The notes beneath the pieces are model-generated. The model made no database searches, was not told where the DNA came from, and saw nothing but the letters and a program-made list of their open reading frames with translations. The position numbers and the translations under genes were made by a program. Positions 50,561-63,921 of a stretch of 64,000 bases of DNA are shown here, in pieces (the stretch's first letter is position 1; every line of letters begins with the position of its first letter). Source of the DNA: Numida meleagris (Eukaryota > Chordata > Aves > Galliformes > Numididae); assembly GCF_002078875.1 (NCBI RefSeq), contig NC_034410.1, positions 98,396,871-98,460,870 on the forward strand, given 5' to 3'.

Positions 50561-53500
50561 ATGCTAGGGATAGTCCACAGATCTTGAAAATAAGTGGTAT
50601 GTTGGCTCTGGCAAGACAAAGGATATTCTCAGCCTTTCTGGTGTCCCTCTGCAATACTGCTGTTAATGCGGTTTCTCTGCCCTACCTACATAAGCCTGCA
50701 AACTCTCTACACAGTATTTTGTAAAAGTTTGTAAAAACAAACTCTGTGTTCTTATGGTACCTCACTGGAAACAACCTTTTAAAAAAAAAAAAAAAATTAC
50801 ACTTCACACTTCTACCTCACAGCCATGGTCACCTTTTCTCATGCACAGAGGGTCTGTTAGTATTGTTAACATTGCACAATCAATAAAGCTGAGGGAGAGA
50901 GAATTCTGCTCTTCATGCATTACCAGAGAAAGCAGCAGCTACAATTTAGGTACTGAAGCTTTGATTTAAACCAGAGCAAAGAGAAAAGGTTACCTGTACT
51001 AGAAGTTGAAGTAAACTTCTAGAATTGGTTAAGACGAATACATTAAAAAAAAAAAAACAACTGTACTGAAGTTTATAATCTAGGCATGCTTATTTCCTAC
51101 CTTTTTTTTTTTTTTTTAATTCCCATATATTCTAGCTCTCTTTATTAGAAATGTAGGGCTGGCTCAGCAGCCTACTGTTATATAAACTGAATTTCTTCTT
51201 TAATGATTGTAATGTTATTGTTATTTATATTCATTCTAAACTCTTCTTGAAAAAAGTTGTTTGATAAGAAATTTTTAAAACCTAAGAAACTAATATAAAT
51301 AAATTTTTACTCCAAAACACTATTGAAGATTTAAAAGAACTTCTAATTCCTTAACTTTCCAACTGTCTATCTGACATTCCATATCAGGCAAATATGTTCC
51401 TTTTAACAGAACTGAAATATATACCCTGTTATACCATCTTGGAAACATTACCTCGCCACTGATTTGGGCTTGCAATCAGGTGGTGTTATGTAACTGGATG
51501 AGTCTTCTCCAGCAGTCTATGCTGGTGCTGCATAGATACAAATCCATCCAAACTGGGAGGTCTTCCACACCTTGTCTGGAGTACCAGCAAAGGTGCCTGG
51601 GTGCTGTTATGTCAAATGCTTTTCTCCTAATTTTGCTTCCTGGGAACACACTAAGCTCCATTGTAGAAGCTAATGTTCTCTAAAGCTCGGTGCAAAGGCA
51701 AATTATGCTGTGCTCCTCTGGAGTGTGGTGCTTCCCTGAAACCATCCAGGGAGGCAAACCAACAATAAATCTGTTCTGGAAAAGCTAAGTAACTGCTTTT
51801 TATGGTTTCATTTTCAGAGTCTTGTAGAACAACATTTTATATGACAATGAAGTCTGCTTCAAAGCCAACGCATTTTCATTCAAAGTTGTCTAAGTTCTAG
51901 AAAGAGGGGGGGAAAACCTGGCTGTTTAAATTACTGTATTTCCTATACAGTTCTATATACTATTAGGTGAATCAATTCCACTAAAAAAAAAACAAAGCAG
52001 CCTGTTCCTTGGTCATTTTCAGTGTTATTCTTTATTCTCTAGCTAAAAATTGTCTTCCTTCCAACCCAAATAGTTTATTGTTCATTTGCAAAATCAACAG
52101 AAAATCACATTTTTGATGTCTCTTCTTGACATTCTTTCACAGGTTAGTTCTAGTTGATAAACCTCATTTCAAGCCAAGGCACATTTTGCTTTCTGCTAAT
52201 CATTTCCAACTGCGCAACATATGGCTGAATTTTTGTGTTTCTTTCAAATCACAACACAGTCACCTTGGGAATTAATGTGTTAACCCTTCAAAATGCACAA
52301 GAAAGAATTTGCACTCATTTAATTTCCTAAATAATTTGAGATAAGTATGTTTTGGAACAAACAGTTGTAAAACCCAGAAATTTTCAACCACTTGAGTCAC
52401 CCTTACATCTTACTGCAGGAATCTCACTTAGGACTCTTCAGTCATGAGGAAGAGGGAGAGGTGGCATATTTTGATTTTAATTCTCCAGGAAAGACTGCTC
52501 TTCTAGAGGTGTTTTAAGTGCTTACTTTGCCACAATAGGAAGCTGCCATCTTTTTTTTCTATATTCCAGTGTTGCTTGTCAACTAGATGTACTTTCCTAC
52601 TCTACACAGATAGGATTCAGTATCAGTACAATGCTATCTATGTGAAAAGAGTTATTCTACAAATATAGAGAGGTACAAATGCTTTCTAATTTTATTTCCA
52701 TTTCCAAACATTCCAATATAATTTTCAGAAGTAAAAAATGTTTTGCATCAAAGATTATAAGACAAGCAGCAAAATCACAATTTTTAGCTTTCTAGACTGA
52801 ATAACCAGTAGGCTATAAGCAATGAAAAGGAGTCCAGCTGTAGTAGAAGTCTCAACCTTTACTGATAACCACAATTTAAATTGAGAGGGGAAAAAAAAAC
52901 CTACTTGGTCAAATTACCTCTATACTACCACATTTATGACTGTAAGGAAGATAGTGAGGGAGAGAAGTCACTAGAAATGTGATTTGTCAGCATTAAATGA
53001 TCATGAGAAAGAGTACTTTGTGTATAATACAATGGCCAAATACATAATTCAGGATACTACTACATATATATTCAGATAAATCAGCTGAGTGACAAAAGAC
53101 TTTGAAAACTTCAATATGGTTCTCTATTAAAAGTATTGCTAGAGATTCCACATGACTTCTTGCACAGAATGTTTGAAAACCTTTTCCTGACACAAAAAGA
53201 AAGTGATGTCTCTCCTGTTGGAATTTCCCTGGTTTGGTATTTGCAACACATTGTACATGAGCAAGGAGGCAGGAAGTATGTAAGGGCTGGGGATCTGTTT
53301 GTGAGCAGACATCTTCATGGTTCTTTTGGCCAGCCTGGGAATCTACTAGGGCTCCAACATTGTCAGGAGTACAGCTCTTGGAGCTCCAACCTGCCCTAAA
53401 GCTCAGGCTTCCATGCATCTTGCAACCCATGGATCATCTTAGTTTTTACTAGTCAGAAGCCTGGAAAAAAGAAATCTGGGTTTGTAAATCTGAGTTGCCT

Positions 53501-55938
53501 GGGAGTCTGAACCGATAACAGTTTTTTCTCCAGTTTTATCCTTATAGAATATATTGTAATCACTATCTATAAAACCCTAGTCAGAAAAAAAAAGCATCAC
53601 TCAAGTTCACAAGCACAGATCCCATTATCTTTCATCTGTTCCTGAACATCCTCAAAGCACAATGATTGTTATATATGTTCTTGGCATCCGCAACAGAAAC
53701 CACTGTAAGTGCAGTTATACCTTACATGGCCCATATTGCTAGGATCTATTAGATGTCAGATGCTGTGGTTTGGTGATTTCTTTGTTGTTTCTTCTTTACA
53801 GGAGACTGCTAAGCCTTTCTGACTCTGTGTACTTATCTGTCACCCAGCTCATCTGTCATCAAAAATTGGAACATCTGCTCCTGCAATAAAAGATTTCCTT
53901 TTGTCTAAGATTCCTCATTCTTTACAAAAGCACAAATAATCCCTCTCAAATACCATGGAACCAATTTTGCCAACAGTACATTTCTGGTGTCTTTGCCTTC
54001 TACCTTCATTCATGTAAGGGACAGGTGTTCCCATCAGTACTTCTCCCTTTCATCTCCCTACTCTAAAATTAAAATGTCCTAGGACTTGTGGAAAATTCCC
54101 TTGATTTGTTTCCAGCAAAAGCTTTATCCCCTTTAAGAACTGGAAAAAAAAAAAAAATGAACATGCAGCTTTTAATGCTTAATGCTTTGTCATGTTGATT
54201 CTGCTGCTGTTTCCTTCTGTGTGAGTAAAAGTATAACCCACTATCCTCATTTTTCTTACAAGAACTGTTATTTCAAACAGGAAAACACTGTGAAAGCTTC
54301 AAGACATACAGAAGGAGATAGCTTTCTTTTTCTTACACGAATAAAAAAGAAACAATGAGTTAAAAAAAAACATCTAAGCTTTTATGTCCTTTTGAGAGCT
54401 TGTTTTATAAACATATATTTTTGCTTAAACAGGATTTGGAAGCGTACTTAAAATATCCCATGTTTCCACTGTGATGGTTTTTCAATGCTCATGAGTGGCT
54501 TTTGCATGGATCTTAACCCTGAGGCTACAATGGAAGAAGTTAAAAAATAAAAATAAATCTAGTTAAACACCCATATCATCAAATACACGCATTTGCAATT
54601 ATTTTAATTAGTCCTTAAAAAAAAGTGTATATTAATGTTAATACCATATTATATATCCAGGTAAACATATGTTCACTTATTTCAATGTGCAATCAGTCAT
54701 AATTCTGCTCCCTCTTTTCTCTTTTGGCTTTAAAAAAGGATATCAAATCCCAAACATTATTAGTGTAATGTAATGATTGAGGAATTACCCTTACTAGAGT
54801 AAAGAGACTCAGAGGATGGTTTCCAGAGCAACCGCAATTCAGCCAGCTTGCACTTTGTGCATCTCCTGAAGGGAAATTCTGCCTCCTGCTCACAGCTGGA
54901 CTGAATCCTGACAGTTACCTCTGGCTGCAGAATGGCTCTGCAGCTGTTTTGTCCTTTTGCAAACTGCTGCAGCCATGTAGCAGCTGTTTTCCCTTTGCCA
55001 CAGATCCAGCCACCAGCTGCAAGCTGGGGTGGTCCAGATTGGATGTCTTTTAACAATCCTCTGCTTTCTCTAGAACCTTTCTATGGAGTTTTCTACAATG
55101 TCAAACAACAGCATAGTCCTCCCTGTGTCCCACCCCATGTATGCAGCCATATTAAGACTCTTCTGTGCCACTTACTTGGATAGCAAAATTTGTCCCCAAA
55201 GCCTTTAACTTAACATCCTCATCTGCAAGGAGCCAAGCCATCCCCGGTCCTGCTGATGTCCTGGAGTCCACCCAGAGGGTACTTTGGAGCTAAAGGCTGA
55301 GCAGCTGGAGGCCCAAGGCCTTCATACTCAGTGATTGAGTCTTGGAGGTCTTGACTCACACACGTGAGACATACAGGTGAAAAGAGCATACAAGCGCAGA
55401 ACTCTCCAATTTAACATATACAGGAGTTAAAAATGATCCTATTCACAATAGTCACCACAAAATATCCCACTCCCAGCTTCATACACCCAGCTCCTACTGA
55501 AAAAAAAACAGTGAGATTGCATGTCTGGAGGCTGAATTTTGTCATGTTTATATAAACATTGAGTTTGATTTGATCTTGGTGCCAAGAGTTTTAAATCAGT
55601 TAACTATTTTAAACTGAAAATCTTCTGTACCTTTGAAACTGTAGAGGAATACTCTTCCACTAGGGATTAATACCATTTAAAATAATCTTAAAAACACATC
55701 ATAACTGTAGAAATTACAACATTTCTGTTAAATTTACTGAAGCACAAGGCCCAGGTCTCCAAGATCAGTGGCCAGGATCCCATCACCCCCTATTTTTCTA
55801 ATACTCTCAAAATGTATTTTGAAGCGTTGGATTTTAAAGTAAATTTCGGAAAACTCATGATTGCTGACAAAATTATAGGACCGATTCTTTCCTAAATGAG
55901 TCAGCAGCAAAGCTCTTGATATGGGTATTTGGAAAGAA
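50561..55938. other. AT-rich intergenic or intronic DNA, no gene seen
   Basis: No repeat family is recognised. Poly(A) or poly(T) runs occur at 50782-50796, 51044-51056 and 51103-51118. A GC-richer patch at 54800-55330 has overlapping open frames of 83-98 codons on both strands without a recognisable domain. The minus-strand frame of 145 codons at 52993-53430 is likewise unrecognised. Confidence 0.5.
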
Positions 55939-56372
55939 TCACACAGTCACAGAACCACAGAATCATAGGGGCTGGAAGGAACCTCTGGAGAGAACCCAGT
56001 CCAACCCCCTGCCTAAAGCAGGTTCCCTACAGCAGGTCACACAGGAAAACATCTAGATGGCTCTTGAATGTGTTTCCTTGTTCTTTGTTCTGTCACTGGG
56101 CATCACTGCAAAGACCCTGGCCCCGCTCACTTGACTCCCACCCTTCAGATCTTTATATGCATTGATAAGATGCCCCCTCATTCTTCTCTTCTCCAGTCTG
56201 AACAGTCCCAGATCTCTCAGCCTTTCAACACAAGGAGATGCTCCAGGACCCCCAGACACCTTTGTAGCACTCGACAGGACTCCCTCTAGAAGTTCCCTGT
56301 CTTGAACTGAGGAGCCAAGAACTGGACACAGTACTCCAGATGTGCCCTCACTGGGGCAGAGTGGAGAACATC
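55939..56372 (-). mobile_element. CR1 LINE 3' end with RT C-terminal remnant
   Basis: The plus strand opens with the tail cacagaatcataggggctgg and runs through the CR1 3' untranslated region into the C-terminal ORF2 region. On the minus strand the frame at 56397-56053 reads, after about 20 residues of flank, [20 protein letters not shown]. It continues as RLRDLGLFRLEKRRMRG and HLINAYKDLKGG, ending with VMPSDRTK. These are the same blocks as in the plus-strand copy at 20586. It is 5'-truncated and not functional. Confidence 0.95.
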
Positions 56373-56960
56373 TATTGCTTTCCACAAAGCAATGCAATGG
56401 GCATAAACAAAGAAATTAAACATATAAACTGAAGCGATTTCAATTCTTTCCTAAGAATGTCACCACAGTGTTTCAGATAGAGAAACAAAGAATAGAGATA
56501 ATACAAAAAAAAAAAGTGGGGGGGGGAAACATCACTTCTTTTTTTAATAAGGTAAGGAAAATCTGATAAGAATAACTTCCTAAAGAAAAGCTTTAGATTT
56601 CAGAATAAAATATCCAGAAAACGTGTTTAGAACAAAAACAGTTGAACAGATTAAACAATCAGAAAAATATTAGTTTAGCTACTGTATATTATTTATAGTA
56701 CTAGAACACATACAGTATCTCTTACATTAATCTGATTTTAGGAGTTTAACAAGACTAATACACAAAAATTTATGGTCATTATTTGAAACATTGACTTTTT
56801 TTTTTTATACTGCTGTCATAAATCAACATTCTGAATGTTCTTGGCTAAATTCCATACAATTAAAAACAAACAGCAATGAAGTGTTTACTTACAGAATTGA
56901 GTTTAATGCTATCTCTATCTTATGTTTAACAGCCATCCAACCTCCATTCCCAGCTGTACA
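56373..56960. other. AT-rich spacer between CR1 copies
   Basis: No gene is recognised. An A-run followed by a G-run is at 56504-56526. Confidence 0.55.
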
Positions 56961-57470
56961 AAATCACAGAATCACAGAGTGGCTGAGGCTGGCAGGGCCC
57001 TCTGGGTCCCTGTGGCCCACTCTGTGCTTCAGTAGGGCCACCCAGAGCAGGGACCCAGAACCATGTCCAGGTGGCTTCGGAATAAAGGAGGAGGAGAACC
57101 CTCAGGCTCTGGGCAAGCTGTGCTGGTGTTCTGGTACAGCACGGAAGTGCTGCCTGGTGTTTAGTGGGAGCTGTGCTCCAGTTTGTGCTCATTGCCTCTT
57201 GTCCTGACTCTGGGCACCATTGAAAAGAGCGTGGCTCTTTCCTCTCTGTACCTTCCCTTTAGATATTTATACACATAGATCCCCTTGAGCTTCCTCTTCT
57301 CCAGGTTCAACAGTCCCAGCTCTCTCAACCTCTCCTCAGGAGCAAGGTGCTCCAGTCCCTATATCAACATGTTGACACTCTGTTGGACTTTCTCCAGTAC
57401 GTCAATGTCTCTTGTACTTGGGGGCCCAAAACTAAACCCAGTACTTCACATGTGGCATCGTCAGTGCTGA
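56961..57470 (-). mobile_element. CR1 LINE 3' end, GC-rich subfamily
   Basis: It begins aatcacagaatcacagagtgg and continues gctgaggctggcagggccct. This variant CR1 3' end differs from the tcatagaat type in neighbouring copies, so it represents another subfamily. The remainder (ttgtgctcattgcctcttgtc, ctttagatatttatacac, agctctctcaacctctcctc) matches the conserved upstream CR1 region. It is 5'-truncated, with no continuous RT frame. Confidence 0.92.
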
Positions 57471-57642
57471 GTTTATACAACTGAAAAAGAGTATAATGTC
57501 ATAACATGAAAAACCTTATCTGATTCAATGCCTTCTTCTTCACTGCTACAAACCTTTTTTGATATTTCAACATTTGTCTTGTTTTTTCTTCCATTTTGCC
57601 AATAAATTGCAGGTTCCTGGAGTCAGGAACAAGTTCTTTATT

Positions 57643-57742
57643 ATCATAGAATCATAGAATGACCTGGGTTGAAAAGGACCTCAAAGATCATCTAGTTTCA
57701 ATCCCCCTGCTGAGTGCAGGGTTGCCAACCACTAGACCAGGT
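57643..57742 (-). mobile_element. CR1 LINE 3' tail fragment
   Basis: Only about 100 bases remain: tcatagaatcatagaatgac, then gggttgaaaaggacctcaaagatcatc and gttgccaaccactagaccag. This is the extreme 3' end of a CR1 element, very short even for this 5'-truncating family. It lies 170 bases from the preceding CR1 copy. Confidence 0.93.
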
Positions 57743-59258
57743 TGGTCTTCTGACTATGTAAACCTTCATGCTCAATACTGCCAATAGATGTTAAATAACA
57801 AAGCTCAGATAGGAGGAAAAAAGTGATGAAGATAATGAGAAATATTTTGTTCCTGTCTTTGAGATCAAAATTTGCCTGAAATATTGATTGTGAAAGCAGC
57901 TAAGCCGTCTTATTATCTATCGAACTAAAGAAACTCTCTTTAGTCAGGTTGGACTGCATTCAGTTAAATTATAGCTTATAATGCATTGTCTAAATGTAGT
58001 ATTTTTCTACAGAGAGCAGGCCCATAGGCTTGTTTGACTTCTCCACTAAATCAAAGGGGAATATTCCCTCTTTTGTAAACATAGCCCTAACATCTCAGTC
58101 CTTTTGCGCTAAGAAATGGAAGGATGAGAAATTTACATACATATATGGATATAATGAAAGCATATTTACTTTTGTGTGGTATTAAAAGCATTGCTCTTAA
58201 AAATGATATATTAATTTCATATGCCATAAGCCAGAATTTGAGTAAATACTTGCAGAATTAAATTGTTTTAATCTTTAAACTGTTGAGCACATTTCTGAAA
58301 GAGTTTTCATCAATGCAGTTTTGTGATTTCATTGGGAATATACTAATTTAAATCTAGCCTTTCAAAGGTGTAACATTGTACTGAAAAAAAAGCCAATAAC
58401 CTCAATTTTTTCCATTCTGGTCAGAAATATAGTCATGGGAGAATGGAGATCAGAACTTGCTGCCATGACAAAATAGATGTATGGCTAAAGGAAAGGCATA
58501 TCTCTACTTGAATCTACATCTCCTAGACGTGTAGATTTCAGTGGATTTTGTTGTTGTTTTTATGTGCTATCAATGTTATTTAAATTACCCATGTAATTTA
58601 TATTCAACATAGATGGCATCAATAAGTGTTAAATTCAACAAATTAGCTCCATGCAGACTTACCGCTGTTGTGGATCTTCCAAATACAGAACCATCTTGGG
58701 AAGATTTATGTATACATGATACCTGTTTTGCGTTTCCTAATGTGTATTTGAGGATTTAAGTGCCTGAACAAATTCCTACACTCTCATCCTCAAAAAAAAA
58801 GCATTACAAAATAAAAAATGCTGAAGCAAAAGATCTGCTAATTCACTTTTGTTCGCCCCATGGTGTTCATTTAGATTAGTGCTGCTACAATGATTTAGTT
58901 CCACCTCATAAGATAATGAGTATAAATTTTATTTCTGTTAGTTGTGCAGAGATGTACTGCAGGATAAATATCTTGAATGCAAAAGCGAGTAAACAGAAGA
59001 AGCTATTTATTTGATAAATCATTTGAAAGTAATTATAATTCTTTCCCCTCCAAACCAACCAACCAAACAAACAAAACTTCTGGCAATAAACACTGTAAAA
59101 CAAATCATTAATAAATTTTCCACTCCTTCCAGATGAGAAGACTAGATTTATTTATTTATTTATGTTTAACCAAGTGATATGAACACCTCTCTGAAACCTA
59201 GTTCTAACTGCAGCTCTACTAAGTACTTTCTCTACAGCCATAGAACGAACACATGTAA
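57743..59258. other. AT-rich intergenic or intronic DNA, no gene seen
   Basis: No feature is recognised. A (TTTA)n patch lies at 59146-59163. Confidence 0.55.
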
Positions 59259-59712
59259 ATCACAGAATAGAATCATAATATGGTTTTGGTTGGAAGAGAC
59301 TTTGAAAGTCATCCAGTTCCAACCACTCTGCCATGGGCAGGAATGCTTGCCACTAGACTACGTTTCTCAAAGCCCCATCCAACCCAGCCACCTACAAAGC
59401 CCCATCCAACCCAGCCACCTACAGGGATGGGGCATCCACAGATTCTCTTGGCAATCTTCCAGTATTTCACCACTCTCACAGTAGAGAATTTCTCCCTTAT
59501 ATCTAACCTAAATCATTTAGTTTAAAACCATTATCCCTTGTCCTATCACTTAACACCCTGACAAAGGGCTCCTCTTCTGTTTTTCCTGTAGTCCACCTTA
59601 AGGTACTGGAAGGCTGCAATGAGGTCTCCCCGAAGCCGCCTCTTCTCCAGTCAGTCTTCACAGGAGAGCTACTCCTTTTGATGCAGGGTGTAGTTGGCCA
59701 TGTCAAATATCC
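59259..59712 (-). mobile_element. CR1 LINE 3' end with internal duplication and deletion
   Basis: The tail (atcacagaatagaatcata) is followed by ttggttggaagagactttga and aaagtcatccagttccaacca, which is the CR1 3' end on the minus strand. It extends through cctgacaaagggctcctc to cttctccagtcagtcttcac. Beyond about 59672 the remaining bases resemble a more upstream CR1 part (gatgcagggtgtagttggcc), implying an internal deletion. The copy carries a 27-bp tandem duplication, annotated separately. Confidence 0.9.
59369..59422 (+). repeat. 27-bp perfect tandem duplication inside CR1
   Basis: The unit aaagccccatccaacccagc plus cacctac occurs at 59369-59395 and exactly again at 59396-59422. Being identical inside an otherwise diverged CR1 copy, it must be much younger than the insertion, or it is an assembly artefact. 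Confidence 0.97.
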
Positions 59713-62700
59713 CATAGCTTTTCTAGCTTTTACTTTTAACATTAGATTATTAGTGCTTTGGAATACTCCTTAATGGGTAATGTGTACACAGAGATTATAA
59801 GAAGCCCTCATGTGGTTTGCCAGCTAATACACTATAAATTCTGTTGTTTCCTTCAAGTGATTTTCTGTCCTTCCAATCTGGACTGATACACTTGAGTACT
59901 TTGCCTGATTAGAGTCTTAAGTGACCTGTGCATTCAGGTTCAGCTTTTGAAGAAACCCCCAAAAAGAGCTATCAATGAATACAAAATTGCTTCTAGGAGA
60001 AAGTGAGTGGCTCCTCTACATGCCTCTCTGAAGCCTGCAGAAATATCCTCCATCCATATGAGTCTGTCTCAGTCCTTCCTCGGCACAAACATTCAGTAAA
60101 GGACAACCAATGTCATTTATGTCATTAGTATAACAGGATGTGGTTAATTCCTTGCAAAGAGATCCAAGCAGTGAGCTCATTATGCCAGTCAACTGAACAT
60201 ATAAAATGGCAGCAGATATGACTTTCTTTTCAGGCATGTATTTTCTCCATTATTTTTGACATCGTGTTATTTTTTCAGCCTTCAAAACAAGCATGAGGGG
60301 CACATGTGTGGGTCTTTCTTTGTTAGCATTCTAACCCAAATGTTCAGAGGATGTGATTCCTGTGATCAGTAGATACATATGTAGTGGACATCTACCTATG
60401 AACTAGTCATACATCTTCCTTCTGGTGTCAAAAGAAATAAATAGATACTTCTGAGATGTGGTACATCTCATCTTAATGAAGGCTTCCAAAATAGGCCAGG
60501 AAATTGAGCTGTAAAGTAGCCTGTTTATCTCCATTGACTTGGAAAAGAATATGGAGGAATAGCTCACCTGTGGATTTCTCATCCATATATCCAAATTCAT
60601 ATGTAGTTCTGATGAATCTCACCAAAAAACAATCAAGTGAAAATTTGAAGCCATAGATAGAACATAGATGAACACCCCTCTCCCCAAACAAACAAAAAAG
60701 AAACAACAACTGAGATGCAGGAAAGCATTAAGAGCTAGGGAAGAGGAGACATTAACACTGTGCCAGCTGGCTCCATAGAAAAGTATATCTCTAAAAAATC
60801 CTAACAGTTAAAGTGATCTTGTTGCCTTTAGATTAATGTGATGTGATGAAGATATCTTCTTTCAATATGCCAGAAGTAATGATATTTATCCTATGATCTT
60901 GGCATTGTCCTATTTCTGTTCTCCATAGCTATGCTGTTCTGTAGGAGGCTTCTTCCCCTGCAGTGTTGGTTTACATGTGTTGGCAAATGAAATGCCATTC
61001 AGATTAACACTAGCTTTTTTTTTGCATAAACATTTTGCTTCAAATATAAATATTTCACTGCAACTACGATTGACTTAAATGCAGTAAAGAGTGATCAGAG
61101 ATCTTCGTGTTCTTTAAAGTCAAATATTCCTAAGAAAGAAAACTAATTTATGAGCTCATTAAGCACTCTAAGGAGCTGCTCATCTGAGACTACAGCTGTC
61201 TGCCTCAGACCTGTGCTCACAAAGCTTGCAAGCTGAGGGCATCTCTTTTCTCCTCAGTTTCTAATCAGTGTACATTTTGCAATGTTTTGTCTGTTAAAAT
61301 AATACAATTATGCTATTTCATATTTCTCACTTTCATCAGAAAGGATTACTTTATAATCCTTACTACTGTTTCACTGAATTACTGAAGCTATTCAATTGCA
61401 ACAAAAAGTAAAAAAAAAATTAAAAAATAAAAAATTGTTTTTTATATCTGCAAGACAGATTGATTTTACCTTCTGAATAAGGTAAATAAAATAAAAATAA
61501 TTCTAATCTTAACATTTCAACAGACATGGAAAGCTTTGCCATTGCAGGATGTTTTTACCATTGTATTACCCCTCAAAAGTGTGATCTTGGGAGTTAAGGA
61601 GAGCAAGCAGAATGGCAACGTGTTCATATAGCATATAAAACCTGTATATACATACATAGAAACAATATTCATAACAAGCTTGCAGCAGGGTGATAAGTAT
61701 GGTATAAATGCTTGTGCTTGTAAATGTTTTCATAACAGTGTTTAAATACATAAAGGTTTGAGATGTGTTCCTTAGGCTGCCTCCCTGAGAGTTTAGCCAT
61801 GTGTAAACACATCAAACAACATAATATTAGGCTTTATATTGCACAGCATCCAAACCATCTTACACACAGTGCTTTCACTGACTGCAGTCAACAGTACTAA
61901 ATAGAATGCTGAGGTCTTTTTCTTTCCTTTTAATAGGATTTCACATTATAGAAGGCATTCTGAACTTATCATTTGTTTTAGTGTACATTAGGTTTTCATA
62001 GATATGGTTTGAGCAGAAGTGAAGCTGTGCCAGCTTAACTTCAATCCACTTGTCTTATCTCCAGAGTGGTTTTCTAAGCAGAATGTGATTTACTGACTTC
62101 TGTGAACATCTATAATTGTCTGCTGCTTGAGGTATATAGCAATTCAGTCTGCCTCCATGTAGCAGGTCTTCCTACGCAGGGTGTTCTTTCCTCCTCATGG
62201 AGTTACAAGATGGAGAAAAGAATACCAGAGTAAAAAAAAATACTGAAAAAAAAATACTGATGCAAAAAACAGCAGAGGAAATTTGCTCAGACTAGCAGTT
62301 TTTATGTTGAAACAATCTTTCTATAGATCCCTGTGGCAGATTTACTTTTGTATCCTGTCATTCTACAGAATCCTACTCTGTATTTTGCATCAAAACATGA
62401 CTGTGTTATGCAATGCAGAAAATGTCACTGCTAAAATGCAATATTTTCCATAATAACTATTACAGTCATGTATTTCACTATCATTTATCTCTATACACAA
62501 TTACTGAGAAACATGAGGCAGCTGTCTATAAGCATTGATATTTGTAGTAGTTGCCCATTCAACAAGTATAGTCTTCTCTAGGTCCTTTATGTATTCTAAT
62601 TTATCCAGGTTCATGATATAGCTACACAACAATCAATTTTTTGTTGATTTTCCTGATCAATAAAAAAATCCCACCAAAACAATTGTGAGAAATGCTTTTC

Positions 62701-63921
62701 TCATGCAGTATGTAGCAAACCACTGAGCAAACGTCCATTTCAGTATTCAATGAATGCAGAGAGCAGGAAGTTACAAAAAAAAAAAGAAAAAAAAAAAGGT
62801 CTGCGTCATCAGTTTTACCTCTAAAATGCCTATTATTTGGGTAAAGCTTATAATGTGAGATCCTGCTCTCTAGAGACAACCTGAGAAATGATACTTCAGA
62901 GTTGTTCCGATTATGCAGTGTGTAGAAGAGACACTGGATGCGTTTGCCAGCACAGAAAGAAGCAGTGGAAAATGTAGGTAGTTGCTAGGCTGCTTTGTGA
63001 CATCGGCACAGGAAATTGTGCTGATCAATCATGGGAGAAAACTTCTTGTCTCAAAATTCTCCCACACAGAGACCCATTTCAGTACCTGGGGCTTTGAAAA
63101 AGAAAAAAAAAAAGTGCAGAACAGCAAATGCTAGAGGAAACAAAGCCAATTAAATGCTAATATTCTGTTCTGGGTCATGGATTAGTTTTATGCAATCTAG
63201 CAATAAAGGGTTTGTAAAATTTCAAGCGCTGAAAAGGTACTTTTTCATTTTTTAGGTTATACCAATATTGTTAAATTAAATTCACATTTTCTGGAAGTTG
63301 AAGCTTGAGGTATTCTCAGTCTTGGGATGGATTTTACCGAATGTGAAAAGGCTGTAATGGTCTCAGTGTAGCTACAGCATGAGTTCCTGCAGACAGAGGC
63401 ATTTTTAACACTTGCATAGGTTCCATATATTCTAACCTCTTCTTCTTCTCTCTGATAAATGAATTCTTGTTACTGTAGCGACTATCTAAGAACATTAGCA
63501 GCCCTGCTAAATTCAGCTCAATAATTTGTTTGAACATTTTATGACTAAACAGTGTCATCATTGCAGGATATCATTACTAACCAGTGTAAAATATCCAGTA
63601 GGAGATCCAGTGGTACTGGTGATTACATAAATCTAAAACCTGATTACTGCATCTGTTCAATTTGGCACTACCTGTGGATCTCTTCACCTGCTAAGCAAAG
63701 GCATTTTACTGTCAAGTGATGACAGTGGGGGGAGTTAAGAGATCATCTGCTGCTAAGAAACCATGTCACAAGGGTAGATTCAGCTGAGTCAGAAAGTGCA
63801 GCAGCAATTCAGAGGTCGCTAGTGATCAATAAACCTTTCCATGGCAGCAGATTCTTATCTAGAATTTCATTTGGGAAAGGACTTTAATGAAATTTGCCAT
63901 AATGCAGTTCTCCTTCACTCT
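59713..63921. other. AT-rich intergenic or intronic DNA, no gene seen
   Basis: No gene or repeat family is recognised. A-rich runs occur at 61410-61437 and 62775-62798. Confidence 0.5.

Noticed and set aside
52993..53430. Minus-strand open frame of 145 codons
   Set aside because: No domain recognised, an overlapping open frame on the other strand, and no splice or promoter context.
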